From contig CALDKB010000049.1 in assembly GCA_937899245.1 (NCBI GenBank), forward strand, positions 62,001 to 126,000: a DNA stretch of 64,000 nucleotides, written 5' to 3'. Of the stretch, positions 1 through 8,264 are shown piece by piece. This DNA comes from an uncultured Bacteroidales bacterium (lineage in GTDB: Bacteria; Bacteroidota; Bacteroidia; Bacteroidales; ML635J-15). Below the pieces are notes generated by a model. That model was not told the DNA's origin. It made no database searches and saw nothing but the letters and a program-made list of their open reading frames with translations. The translations under genes and the position numbers were made by a program. Each line of letters begins with the position of its first letter. Position 1 is the stretch's first letter.

Positions 1-207
1 TTCGCCCATAGTTAAGCGTAATGCTTTTTCCTGAAGAAGAGCAATGTCCGGGTTCTCCAGTTCGTTGTCGCTGTTAATTAGCATATTGGTGCGCGACAGT
101 TTCAAAATGTCGCATACCAGAATTTCGGCTATAGACTTTGCTTCGTTTGCATCGTATAATCGAGCAAGATTTGCCGACAAGTCCTTTATGAACCGAGAGA
201 TAGTCAT
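1..207 (-). CDS. prmC: PrmC (HemK), release factor glutamine methyltransferase, N-terminal part, cut by window start
   Basis: Methylates the glutamine of the GGQ motif in peptide chain release factors, using S-adenosylmethionine. Only the first 69 codons lie in the window; the frame is open at base 1. The visible part is the helical N-terminal substrate-binding domain: LYDANEAKSIAEIL near residue 17 and RLTMGE at the cut, which matches the RLxxGEPIQY segment that precedes the Rossmann domain in PrmC. The catalytic NPPY motif lies outside the window. The ATG directly follows the TAA of tsaC with no spacer, so the two are translationally linked, as last visible gene of the uvrA-to-prmC operon. 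The identification rests on this short segment plus its position. Confidence 0.75.
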   Translation of the reverse strand, partial: MTISRFIKDLSANLARLYDANEAKSIAEILVCDILKLSRTNMLINSDNELENPDIALLQEKALRLTMGE

Positions 208-768
208 TTATCTGATTACCTGAATATTTCCGTCGTTAGTGACTTTTATAATATCTGAATTTTTGTTTTTGCTAAGTTCGTCAAGTCGCAAAGGAACGAT
301 ATAATCTACGTTCATTTTCAGTTCGTTTGCGATGTCGCAGTAGCCCAATGGAGGATTAGTTCCTGATAGGTTTGCGGAAGTGGATACTATCGGCTTCCCG
401 AATTGTTTGATTACCAATCTGCAAAAATCATCGTTGACGATTCGTATTCCGATTGAGCCATCGGCTGCGACAAGGTTTTGCGGTAGATTTTTTGCCTTTG
501 GGTAGATAATTGTTAGTGGCCTGTCTGCAGCTTCTATTAGTTGTTCAGCAATTTCGGGAATAGACTCGGTGTAATTTTTCATCATTTCAATTGAGTCGAC
601 AAGTATCAGCATGCTTTTGCTAGAGTCGCGATGTTTGATGTCGTATATTTTTGATATTGCGTTTTTGTCGCAAGCATTGCATCCGATACCCCAGATGGTG
701 TCGGTAGGATAGAGGATTGTGCCTCCGTTTTCGAGGACCTTGCAGGTCTCATCAACAATTTTTTTCAT
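208..768 (-). CDS. tsaC: L-threonylcarbamoyladenylate synthase (Sua5/YciO/YrdC family)
   Basis: Makes threonylcarbamoyl-AMP from threonine, bicarbonate and ATP, the first step of t6A37 tRNA modification, in the cytoplasm. The 186-residue length is that of the short TsaC form without the extra Sua5 C-terminal domain. Visible signatures are YPTDTIWGIGCNA near residue 20, the nucleotide-binding KHRDSSKSM near residue 45, and PIVSTSANLSG near residue 126. The ATG overlaps the stop of the upstream glycosyltransferase by four bases (ATGA) and the stop abuts the prmC start, so all three are probably co-transcribed. Nothing is unusual in the conserved positions. Confidence 0.92.
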   Translation of the reverse strand: MKKIVDETCKVLENGGTILYPTDTIWGIGCNACDKNAISKIYDIKHRDSSKSMLILVDSIEMMKNYTESIPEIAEQLIEAADRPLTIIYPKAKNLPQNLVAADGSIGIRIVNDDFCRLVIKQFGKPIVSTSANLSGTNPPLGYCDIANELKMNVDYIVPLRLDELSKNKNSDIIKVTNDGNIQVIR

Positions 769-1874
769 AGTTTATTATAGAAAGACATTAGTTCTTCGGT
801 GATTAAGTTTCTATTGAAACGCTTGCTGCGTTCGTAGCCGCGTTCAATTAGTTTTTGGCGTTCGCTATCGTTTTCAAGCAGATATTTTATCGCTTCCGCA
901 AGATTGTCCTTATGTGGGGCGTTAATTGTGAAAGCGGCGTTACCTGCAATTTCGCCGGTACTGCCGTTGCTGTTTGTTATTACGGGTGTTCCGGAGAAGA
1001 ATGCTTCGAGGATAGGAATTCCAAATCCCTCGTACATGGACGGATAGATGAATAGGTCTGCCATCTGGTAAATTGCAGGCAGGTCGGCATTTCCGAGACG
1101 TTCAAGTACGTGCAGTTGCGATGACATGTTATGGGCGTCGGCATAGGCCTGAATTTCATCGTAGTAAGATGTTTTTCGGCCAACGAGTACAAAGTCGATG
1201 TCGAGATTGTATTCGTGAATAGCTTCAAGAATTTTGTGGGTGTTCTTTCGCTTTTCGATGGTTCCTACGGAAAGTATGTAGTGCTGAGGTAAGTTGTTGG
1301 CCTTGCGTATTCGTTCCTTTTCTTCGTCGCTAATCTTTTGTGCGAACTTTTGGTTGCAAGTTTGATATAGGACATCGATTTTCTTGTCGTTTATGCCGTA
1401 GAATTCCATTATGTCGTTTTTCGTCTGGCTGCTTGTGGCGATTATCCGGTCGGATTTTTCGCAGGCATAACGAAACTTGATGTCGTTTATCTTTCTGTCA
1501 AAGAATTTATATAGATGCGGGAATTTTAGGAAAATAAGGTTGTGAATTGTAACAACTTTAACAGCTTTTGTCTTGTCGATGTCTCTTGGCAGCTCGTTGC
1601 ACAGTCCATGAAAAATGTCTAATCCGTAATTGCTTGCGAGTTCTCCGAGATGCATAGGTCTCCAGCTGGCCATTGATAATTTAGAGGAGCTTTCGGGCAT
1701 TATTAGATTGTTGCAATATTTATCCTCAACAAGACCATAAGGATTGCCAGTGCTGAAAAGATAGTACTCGTTTTCGGGGTACAAATCCTGTAGAGAACGA
1801 ATGACATCCCTGCTGTAGTTTCCAAAACCTGCTTTGTTGACAAAAGCACCGGTTGCATCAAATCCGATTTTCAT
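765..1874 (-). CDS. Glycosyltransferase family 4 (GT-B fold)
   Basis: A cytoplasmic or membrane-associated transferase that would move a sugar from a nucleotide donor to a glycan or lipid acceptor; the substrate cannot be read from the sequence. The 369 residues show a two-Rossmann GT-B layout. The N-terminal half carries IFHGLCNELP and VVTIHNLIF. The donor-binding half has YILSVGTIEKRKN and the EX7E-type segment YEGFGIPILEAF near residue 280, followed by GTPVITNSNGS. It lies between dapD (10 bases upstream) and tsaC (four-base overlap). The closest functional guess is a mannosyl- or rhamnosyl-type GT4 of cell-envelope glycan synthesis, but this is only inference. Confidence 0.85.
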   Translation of the reverse strand: MKIGFDATGAFVNKAGFGNYSRDVIRSLQDLYPENEYYLFSTGNPYGLVEDKYCNNLIMPESSSKLSMASWRPMHLGELASNYGLDIFHGLCNELPRDIDKTKAVKVVTIHNLIFLKFPHLYKFFDRKINDIKFRYACEKSDRIIATSSQTKNDIMEFYGINDKKIDVLYQTCNQKFAQKISDEEKERIRKANNLPQHYILSVGTIEKRKNTHKILEAIHEYNLDIDFVLVGRKTSYYDEIQAYADAHNMSSQLHVLERLGNADLPAIYQMADLFIYPSMYEGFGIPILEAFFSGTPVITNSNGSTGEIAGNAAFTINAPHKDNLAEAIKYLLENDSERQKLIERGYERSKRFNRNLITEELMSFYNKL

Positions 1875-1884
1875 AAGCGATGTT

Positions 1885-2703
1885 TTAAACGGCTACATTA
1901 TTTTCTCTCAAGGCATCGTTCAGCGATGTTTTCTTGTCGGTAGATTCCTTTCTCTTTCCGATAATCAGTGCGCATGGCAGATAGTAAGTTCCAGCTGGAA
2001 ATTGCTTTGCTGTGCTTCCGGGTATAACAACCGAACGCTCGGGAACGTATCCCTTGTATTCGATAGGTTCTTTGCCTGTGACATCAATAATTTTGGTTGA
2101 GGCGGTAATTACGGTGTTTGCGCCAAGGACGGCTTCCTTGCAAATGTGAGCGCCTTCCACGACAATGCATCTTGAGCCTATGAAACAGTTGTCTTCAATG
2201 ATTACAGGAGCTGCTTGTACAGGTTCCAGAACGCCGCCGATACCAACTCCGCCCGACAGATGAACGTTTTTGCCAATTTGGGCGCATGATCCTACAGTTG
2301 CCCAAGTGTCTACCATAGTGCCTTCCTCGACGTGTGCGCCGATATTTACATACGACGGCATCATTATTACGCCTTTGGCAAGAAAGGCACCATAGCGCGC
2401 GGTAGCCGGAGGAACGACACGTACACCAAGTTTGTCGTAATTGTGTTTCAGGGCAATCTTGTCGTAATATTCAAAAATGCCACTTTCCAGTTTTTCCTGT
2501 TTTTGAGTCGGAAAATATAGTATGACAGCTTTTTTCACCCATTCGTTCACTATCCATTTGTCACCATTCGGTTCGGCAACGCGGATATTCCCCTTGTCGA
2601 GAAGTTCGATGGTTTCCTCAATAGCTTTAACGCTCTCTGCTTCTTTTAGCAGATCGCGGTTTTCCCATATATTTTCAATTTTTTTCTTTAGTTCTGAGTA
2701 CAT
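1885..2703 (-). CDS. dapD: 2,3,4,5-tetrahydropyridine-2,6-dicarboxylate N-succinyltransferase
   Basis: Transfers succinyl from succinyl-CoA to tetrahydrodipicolinate in the succinylase branch of lysine and meso-diaminopimelate synthesis. The 272 residues match the usual DapD length. An N-terminal helical domain is followed by a left-handed beta-helix of hexapeptide repeats from about residue 105 to 215, with VNIGAHVEEGTMVDTWATVG, GGVGIGGVLEP, and EDNCFIGSRCIVVEG visible. The C-terminal ERSVVIPGST segment is typical. It sits 21 bases downstream of the acyl carrier protein gene. Confidence is high because the order of repeat motifs is specific to DapD rather than to other hexapeptide transferases. 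Confidence 0.95.
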   Translation of the reverse strand: MYSELKKKIENIWENRDLLKEAESVKAIEETIELLDKGNIRVAEPNGDKWIVNEWVKKAVILYFPTQKQEKLESGIFEYYDKIALKHNYDKLGVRVVPPATARYGAFLAKGVIMMPSYVNIGAHVEEGTMVDTWATVGSCAQIGKNVHLSGGVGIGGVLEPVQAAPVIIEDNCFIGSRCIVVEGAHICKEAVLGANTVITASTKIIDVTGKEPIEYKGYVPERSVVIPGSTAKQFPAGTYYLPCALIIGKRKESTDKKTSLNDALRENNVAV

Positions 2704-2724
2704 AGTGATTGATATTGTTTGTTG

Positions 2725-2958
2725 TTATTTCTTTTTTGCTGAAACTATTTCGATAATATCCCTGATGGTTTTCATCTTTTCGATTTCATCGTCACTGATT
2801 TCGATATTGAAAGCATCTTCAAGGTCAAGTGTGATGTCGACGACGCGAGCGGAGTTTATCAGCAGGTCGTCCTTTAGGTTCTTTTCAATGGTGAAGTTTT
2901 CCCAAAGCTTGTCGTCAAAAGTATATTTCTTTATTATTTTAATAATCTGGTCTTCCAT
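2725..2958 (-). CDS. Acyl carrier protein-like protein
   Basis: A 77-residue acidic four-helix carrier protein. The canonical DSL motif is replaced by NSA, but Ser36 falls exactly where the phosphopantetheine serine lies in AcpP (INSARVVDITLDLE), so attachment of the prosthetic group is plausible. The following helix III region (FNIEISDDEIEKMKTIRDI) is standard for carrier proteins. It differs from a housekeeping AcpP, which has GADSLD. The gene lies 6 bases after uvrA and 21 before dapD, with no acyl-chain or peptide synthetase gene nearby, so its client pathway cannot be read here. A specialised or D-alanyl-type carrier is possible. Confidence 0.8.
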   Translation of the reverse strand: MEDQIIKIIKKYTFDDKLWENFTIEKNLKDDLLINSARVVDITLDLEDAFNIEISDDEIEKMKTIRDIIEIVSAKKK

Positions 2959-2964
2959 ATCTTA

Positions 2965-5748
2965 TCAGTTTATGAAGTTCTTTAAAACTTTTCCTGTGAT
3001 TGATTCCTTGCATTTCAGCAGGTTCTTGGTCGGACCTTCGAATACAAGGTTTCCGCCGTTTTTGCCACCGTCGGGACCGAGATCTATGATCCAGTCGGCG
3101 AATTTGATGACTTCCGGATTGTGTTCGATAATAATAAGTGTATGACCTTTGGCGCGCATATTGCCAAGTGCTTTCAGCAGCTTGTTGATGTCGTGGAAAT
3201 GCAGTCCGGTAGTCGGCTCGTCGAATATGAAGATTGTGGGTTCGCAGTTTTCCATGCTGAGGAAGTAGGCGAGTTTGACTCTTTGGCTTTCGCCGCCGCT
3301 TAAGGTGCTGGATGACTGTCCCATTTTCAGGTACCCGAGTCCGACGTTTATATAGTTTTGAAGCAGCGATACGATGTTCTTTTCAGTTTTGCTTTCGCCC
3401 TGGCCAAAGAATTCGACGGCTTCCTCGATGCTCATTTCAAGAATATCGTATATGTTCTTGTCGCGGTACTTGATGTCGAGTACTTCATCTTTGTATCGCT
3501 TGCCGTTACAAGCTTCGCATATAAGATGTATGTCGGACATGAATTGCATTTCGACGGTTATTTCGCCTTCGCCCTGACATACTTCGCAACGACCGCCCTC
3601 GGAGTTGAACGAAAAGTGCGAGGCCTTTAGCCCGTTGAGTTTTGCTGTTTTCTGTTCGGCAAAAAGTTTTCTAATCTCGTCGAATGCCTTGATGTAAATT
3701 GCAGGGTTTGACCGAGACGATTTCGCTATTGGGTTTTGGTCGACATATTCGATGTTCTTAATCATATTTATGTCGCCGCTAATTTTGTCAAAGTCGCCAG
3801 CCTTGTCGGCTGAGATGCCAAGTTCGCGACGAATTGCAGGATAAAAGATGCCTTTCACCAAACTAGTTTTTCCCGAACCGCTGACGCCTGTTACGACTGT
3901 TGCCACGTTTAGCGGGAAGCTTACATTGATGTTCTTGAGGTTGTTAAGTCGAGCACCTTCAATTTTTATCGAGTTGCACCATTTCAGCGGATGGTCGTTT
4001 TTGGGATTTTGCAGTTCGCCGCGTATATATTTAGCTGTAAGCGTGTCGGCTTTTTCCAACTTTTTGATGTCGCCTTCGAAGACAACTTCCCCGCCGAAAT
4101 CACCAGCGAGAGGGCCGATGTCGATGATATAATCGGCTGAACGTATAATTGCCTCGTCGTGTTCGACAACTACAACGGTGTTTTTTTTGTCGCGAAGTTT
4201 TTTCAGTATTGAAATAAGATTCTGTGTGTCTCGTTCGTGGAGTCCTATGCTTGGTTCGTCGAGGACATATAGAGAGCCCACAAGTCCGGAACCGAAAACG
4301 GTGGCGAGGTTCATTCTCTGTGATTCTCCGCCTGATAGAGTAGAGGCAAGTCGATTGAGGGTTAGATAGTCGAGTCCGACTTCGATCATTGATTCAAGTC
4401 GAACACGGATTTCTTCGCGAAGTCGTGCGGAGGCTTGCATTTCGAACTCAGACAATTCCATGCCCTTGAAAAAAGCATATAGGTCGCTTATTGGCATGTC
4501 TATAAGTTCGCCGATGTTTTTTCCTCCGACTTTTACATAGAAGGCTTCTTTTTTCAAGCGTTTGCCTTTGCAGTCGGGACAAGTGGTCTTGCCTCTGTAT
4601 CTGGAAACTAGAACTCTGTTCTGTATCTTGTATTTCTGTGTTTCGATATAGGCGAAGAAATCGTTTATGCCATAAATGTCGTGCTTCTTTTCTCCGTTCC
4701 AGACAATGTCTTTTTCTGCTTCTGTCAGTTGGTAGTACGGTCGATGTATAGGGAAGTTAATCTTGGAACTTTTCATCATGAAGTCCATGTTCCATTGTTT
4801 CATGACATCACCGCGCCAGCAGAATACGGCACCGTCGTAGATGCTCATCCCTTTGTTAGGTATTACAAGGTCTTCGTCGATGCCAAGGATTTTACCAAAA
4901 CCTTCGCATGTAGGACAGGCGCCAATAGGATTGTTGAAGTTGAACAGATTAACGGTCGGTTGTACAAAAGACATTCCGTCGGCTTCGAAACGATTTGAGA
5001 ATGAATGTTTTGTCAGTTCTGCTCCGTATTCGTATACTAAGCATTCGCCCTTGCCCTCGTAGAATGCGGTCTGAACCGAATCTGCAATTCTGCTTACAAG
5101 GGTGCCGTCTTGTTTTACTGAAATTCTATCAAGTACAATATGTATTGTGTCGGCCAGATGCTTCGTGTCGCAGACCTCGTCTGTTTTAAGTAGTTCATTG
5201 CCGTCAACGAATCGTATGAACCCCTGTTTGCTTATCAGAGCCAGCTGTTCTTCCTTCTTTTGCTTTTTGTTGAAGGTGTATGGAAAGCAGATTAAAACTT
5301 TGGTGCCTTCTGGCATTGCGGTTATGAACTTGATGATGTCTTCGGTACTATGGCTTTTGACTTCGCAGCCTGAAATTGGCGAGTATGTCTTTCCGATTCT
5401 GGCAAATAGCAGCTTGAGGTAGTCGTATATTTCTGTTGATGTTCCGACTGTAGAACGAGGGTTCCTAGTGTTTACCTTCTGGCGGATAGCTATTGTTGGT
5501 GGAATTCCGTCGATAAAGTCAACATCTGGCTTGTGCATTTTTCCGAGAAACTGACGCGCATACGACGAAAGGCTTTCCACATATCGTCTCTGGCCTTCGG
5601 CAAAAAGAGTGTCAAAAGCAAGCGAGGACTTTCCCGAGCCGGATAATCCGGTGATTACTACCAGTTTATTTCTTGGAATTTGTAAGTTTATATTCTTTAG
5701 GTTGTTGACTCTAACGCCACGTAGTGTGATATATCCGGAATCTGCCAT
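2965..5748 (-). CDS. uvrA: Excinuclease ABC subunit A
   Basis: DNA-damage recognition ATPase of nucleotide excision repair, acting as a dimer with UvrB. Two ABC modules are visible: Walker A GLSGSGKSSLAFDT near the N-terminus and GVSGSGKTSLVKG in the second half, each with an LSGGESQR signature. Zinc-binding pairs CPTC, CPDC, and CEVC with CEAC are all present. I choose the ATG at 5746-5748 (MADSGYITLRG): the longer frame from 5793 adds 15 residues not found in UvrA proteins. This gives 927 residues, close to the family norm. It is the first gene of the minus-strand run to prmC. A weak promoter-like TTACTTTG lies at 5771-5778 on the minus strand. Confidence 0.95.
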   Translation of the reverse strand: MADSGYITLRGVRVNNLKNINLQIPRNKLVVITGLSGSGKSSLAFDTLFAEGQRRYVESLSSYARQFLGKMHKPDVDFIDGIPPTIAIRQKVNTRNPRSTVGTSTEIYDYLKLLFARIGKTYSPISGCEVKSHSTEDIIKFITAMPEGTKVLICFPYTFNKKQKKEEQLALISKQGFIRFVDGNELLKTDEVCDTKHLADTIHIVLDRISVKQDGTLVSRIADSVQTAFYEGKGECLVYEYGAELTKHSFSNRFEADGMSFVQPTVNLFNFNNPIGACPTCEGFGKILGIDEDLVIPNKGMSIYDGAVFCWRGDVMKQWNMDFMMKSSKINFPIHRPYYQLTEAEKDIVWNGEKKHDIYGINDFFAYIETQKYKIQNRVLVSRYRGKTTCPDCKGKRLKKEAFYVKVGGKNIGELIDMPISDLYAFFKGMELSEFEMQASARLREEIRVRLESMIEVGLDYLTLNRLASTLSGGESQRMNLATVFGSGLVGSLYVLDEPSIGLHERDTQNLISILKKLRDKKNTVVVVEHDEAIIRSADYIIDIGPLAGDFGGEVVFEGDIKKLEKADTLTAKYIRGELQNPKNDHPLKWCNSIKIEGARLNNLKNINVSFPLNVATVVTGVSGSGKTSLVKGIFYPAIRRELGISADKAGDFDKISGDINMIKNIEYVDQNPIAKSSRSNPAIYIKAFDEIRKLFAEQKTAKLNGLKASHFSFNSEGGRCEVCQGEGEITVEMQFMSDIHLICEACNGKRYKDEVLDIKYRDKNIYDILEMSIEEAVEFFGQGESKTEKNIVSLLQNYINVGLGYLKMGQSSSTLSGGESQRVKLAYFLSMENCEPTIFIFDEPTTGLHFHDINKLLKALGNMRAKGHTLIIIEHNPEVIKFADWIIDLGPDGGKNGGNLVFEGPTKNLLKCKESITGKVLKNFIN

Positions 5749-5905
5749 TGCTATTAGCCATAATTTTTTACAAAGTAAGCAATTTATTGGCAAATTTGGA
5801 AATGAAAAAATACGTCTTAAGGGCTTAGTTCTTAACAGATTTTTAAACTATGATAAATTTGAGTTAATCATTGTGCGAGAGAAAATAAATCTGATATTTC
5901 GATGT

Positions 5906-5913
5906 TATATTTG
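5906..5913 (+). promoter_or_regulatory. Bacteroidota-type -7 promoter element for the HtrA gene
   Basis: TATATTTG is a full match to the TAnnTTTG consensus of the primary sigma factor of Bacteroidota. It ends 24 bases before the ATG. No clear -33 TTTG is seen at the expected distance, as is common in these promoters. Confidence 0.55.
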
Positions 5914-5937
5914 CTGAAGTAAAAAAAGGAATTTGTT

Positions 5938-7365
5938 ATGAAAATGAAGAGTCTATTTTACTGTCTTCTGTCTGGATTGTTAGGCGGAGGCGTTGCAGTG
6001 GCGGGTGTGCTGTTTTTCGGAGCCAAATCGCAAGAAATTCCTAATGGCGAAGTCGTTGACTCCCAATTGCCTGTAACCAATGTTAGCTATACAGGTACAC
6101 ATTCGGTTGGAAACGTTGACTTTTGTGATGCTGCAGAGACTGCTTTGGATGCTGTCGTTCATATCAAGACAAGTTACAACCAGACGGCTTATACTTTGTA
6201 TGATTTTATTTTTGGTACGCAGTCGGCCATGCAGGTGTCTTCGTCAGGGTCAGGTGTAATTGTCTCATCCGATGGGTATATTGTTACAAATAACCATGTT
6301 ATAGCAGACGCAGAAGTAATAGAGGTTGTGATGAACAACAAGAAGTCGTATTCGGCGAAGATAATAGGAAAGGATGCGACTACAGATTTGGCCTTGCTGA
6401 AAATTGATGCTAATGATTTGCCATATATGAAGTACGGCAATAGCGATGACTTAAGGATTGGAGAGTGGGTGCTAGCTATAGGTAATCCGTTTAACTTGAC
6501 ATCAACAGTGACGGCCGGAATAGTAAGTGCCAAGGCAAGAAACATTGATGCGCATTCTGGAAATCAGGTGATTGAGTCATATATTCAAACAGATGCGGCT
6601 GTTAATCCTGGCAGTAGTGGCGGCGCACTTGTAAATGCGAAAGGCGAACTTGTAGGGATCAATTCTGCAATAGCTTCGCAGACAGGTTCTTATATTGGAT
6701 ATTCGTTTGCCATTCCTGTAAATATGGTCCGCAAAATAGTAGCTGATATAGTTGAGTTCGGCAGTGTGCAGCGAGCATATATGGGCATTGAGATGATTGA
6801 CTTGGACGCACAGGTGGCGAAGAAGTTAAATGTCGATGATGTGTCTGGCGTTTATGTATCAAAGGTTGTTGCAGGTGGTGCTGCCGAAAATGCCGGAGTT
6901 GCTGTTGGCGACATCGTTTTGGCGATTAACGATACCAAGGTAAATTCAGCGACTGCTCTGCTTGAAGCTGTAAGCCTGTATCGTCCTGGTGCTGAAGTAA
7001 CTCTTGATATAAAATCTGGCAACTATACTAAAACAGTGAATATTACACTTCAGAATAAATACGGCGGTACCGAATTGGTAGTATCAAGCGGAGCGGAGTC
7101 GTTGGGTGCGCGACTAGAACCTGTAAGCTCACAAATGAAAGCTCGACTAAGGATAAAGAATGGCGTTCAGGTTGCTGAACTTTCGTCAGGCAAGTTGGCT
7201 GCTTGTGGAGTGCAAAAAGGTTTTATAATTGTTAGGGCCAACAATAGGAATATATATTCTGCGGAAGATTTGGAAAAGGTCGTAAACGATTCGGATGGGG
7301 CTGTGTTCGTTGAGGGAATTTATCCAAACGGAGTAACTGGCTATTATGCCTTTAAAGTCGATTAA
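5938..7365 (+). CDS. htrA: HtrA/DegP-family periplasmic serine endopeptidase with two PDZ domains
   Basis: Degrades misfolded envelope proteins in the periplasm. An N-terminal hydrophobic segment (residues 5-27, LLSGLLGGGVAVAGVLFFGA) acts as signal peptide or anchor. The trypsin-like domain covers about 62-265 with the full triad: His120 in VTNNHVI, Asp150 in TTDLALLKI and Ser227 in NPGSSGGAL. PDZ1 is at about 275-370 (GVYVSKVVAGGAAENAGV) and a shorter, divergent PDZ2 at about 395-470. The length of 475 residues fits the DegP/DegQ class. It is a single-gene unit with its own promoter and a strong terminator shared with the convergent lipoprotein pair. Confidence 0.93.
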   Translation: MKMKSLFYCLLSGLLGGGVAVAGVLFFGAKSQEIPNGEVVDSQLPVTNVSYTGTHSVGNVDFCDAAETALDAVVHIKTSYNQTAYTLYDFIFGTQSAMQVSSSGSGVIVSSDGYIVTNNHVIADAEVIEVVMNNKKSYSAKIIGKDATTDLALLKIDANDLPYMKYGNSDDLRIGEWVLAIGNPFNLTSTVTAGIVSAKARNIDAHSGNQVIESYIQTDAAVNPGSSGGALVNAKGELVGINSAIASQTGSYIGYSFAIPVNMVRKIVADIVEFGSVQRAYMGIEMIDLDAQVAKKLNVDDVSGVYVSKVVAGGAAENAGVAVGDIVLAINDTKVNSATALLEAVSLYRPGAEVTLDIKSGNYTKTVNITLQNKYGGTELVVSSGAESLGARLEPVSSQMKARLRIKNGVQVAELSSGKLAACGVQKGFIIVRANNRNIYSAEDLEKVVNDSDGAVFVEGIYPNGVTGYYAFKVD

Positions 7366-7390
7366 CTAAACTTTTACTTTGTTCTTATAA

Positions 7391-7423
7391 AAAAATAGGC
7401 TAGGAGAATCCTGGCCTATTTTG
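7391..7423. terminator. Bidirectional intrinsic terminator between htrA and the lipoprotein pair
   Basis: An A-rich arm with ATAGGC pairs with GCCTAT and its T-run, extended inward by AGGA/TCCT around a GAA loop. A-tract and T-tract flank the stem, so it can end transcription from both convergent units. Confidence 0.8.
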
Positions 7424-7445
7424 TATATGTTCGATGTAATCGAAA

Positions 7446-7856
7446 CTATCTAACTTTCGAACCGATTTTGTCGTATCCTTCAGCTTCTGTTGCCAACTTA
7501 AGTGCTTTGTTGTAGTTGTTGTCGGCATTCAGAATTGAGAACAGCTCGTCTTGAGCTTCCTTATTGTTCTGGTACTTGGTCTTGATTTCAGCGTCGATGC
7601 TTTGGTGTTCGCAGAATGCATCGTTTATCTTTTCTGCCTCTTCATCAGAAATATTATTGTCGGCAATAGCCTCCTTGATAAGGTTTGCAATAGTATTCTT
7701 TGAGTCGAAGATTGTCTTTGCGTCGTGTATTGGACAGATGTTTTGTTCTGCTTCCTGATCACATTTTGCAGGTTCTACGTTTTTGTCCTTGCAGCATGAA
7801 AAGCCAATAATTAGAATTATTAAACTGGCCAAAATTGTTAGTTTTCTCATAATCAA
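7446..7856 (-). CDS. Small lipoprotein of unknown function, related to its upstream neighbour
   Basis: A 136-residue predicted lipoprotein. The signal peptide is hydrophobic (LTILASLIILIIGFSCC), with a lipobox ending in Cys21 or Cys22. The mature part is acidic and helical (AIADNNISDEEAEKINDAF) and ends with KLATEAEGYDKIG. The same arrangement, an acidic D/E-rich helix followed by a tail A-E-x-EGY-x-K, occurs in the gene just upstream, which suggests tandem duplication. A second Met two codons inside (MRK) is an equally good start. It lies 4 bases after the upstream gene. I recognise no named family. Confidence 0.75.
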   Translation of the reverse strand: MIMRKLTILASLIILIIGFSCCKDKNVEPAKCDQEAEQNICPIHDAKTIFDSKNTIANLIKEAIADNNISDEEAEKINDAFCEHQSIDAEIKTKYQNNKEAQDELFSILNADNNYNKALKLATEAEGYDKIGSKVR

Positions 7857-7860
7857 ATAT

Positions 7861-8226
7861 TTATTTATCTGTTAAACTTAGTTTTGCATATCCTTCTGTC
7901 TCTGCTAGTTTGTAGCAAGTTTCTGCGAGGCGTTGCCATGCGTTGTCGTTGTACATCAATTGTTGAAATTGTGACAGTCCGTTTGTGTCGTCGCCATAAC
8001 TTTCTGATGTTGACTTAATAACGCTGATGTATTCGGCTTCGCTATCCTTAATGTCGTCGATTTCGCTGTCGTCAATTATTTCGTCGCTTATTGCTTCTTC
8101 GACAATGTCACAATAAGAGTTGATTGCCTTGGCAACTTTTTCTGCGTCTCTTTCTGGAGTTTTGGCGCAAGAGCATAAGATAATTGCTGGAGCAACCAAT
8201 AAAATTAATAATAGTTTATTCATCAT
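7861..8226 (-). CDS. Small lipoprotein of unknown function, first gene of the pair
   Basis: A 121-residue predicted lipoprotein with the signal MMNKLLLILLVAPAIILCSC and the lipidated cysteine at residue 20 (CSCAK context). The mature protein is short, acidic (SDEIIDDSEIDDIKDSEAE) and mostly helical. It ends with LAETEGYAKLSLTDK, which echoes the tail of the downstream gene. Start, promoter (8246-8253) and the four-base gap to the next gene make this a two-gene operon. Function is unknown; an envelope protein exposed to the periplasm is all the sequence supports. Confidence 0.75.
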   Translation of the reverse strand: MMNKLLLILLVAPAIILCSCAKTPERDAEKVAKAINSYCDIVEEAISDEIIDDSEIDDIKDSEAEYISVIKSTSESYGDDTNGLSQFQQLMYNDNAWQRLAETCYKLAETEGYAKLSLTDK

Positions 8227-8245
8227 TATTATGCTAATAATTCTG

Positions 8246-8253
8246 CAAAAGTA
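8246..8253 (-). promoter_or_regulatory. -7 promoter element for the lipoprotein pair
   Basis: TACTTTTG on the minus strand matches TAnnTTTG and lies 19 bases before the ATG at 8226. Confidence 0.5.
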
Positions 8254-8264
8254 AAATTTTTATT

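Noticed and set aside
2522..3145. A 207-codon plus-strand frame across dapD, the carrier protein and uvrA
   Set aside because: Three well-supported genes lie on the other strand, and the frame is low-complexity Ser/Phe/Ile.
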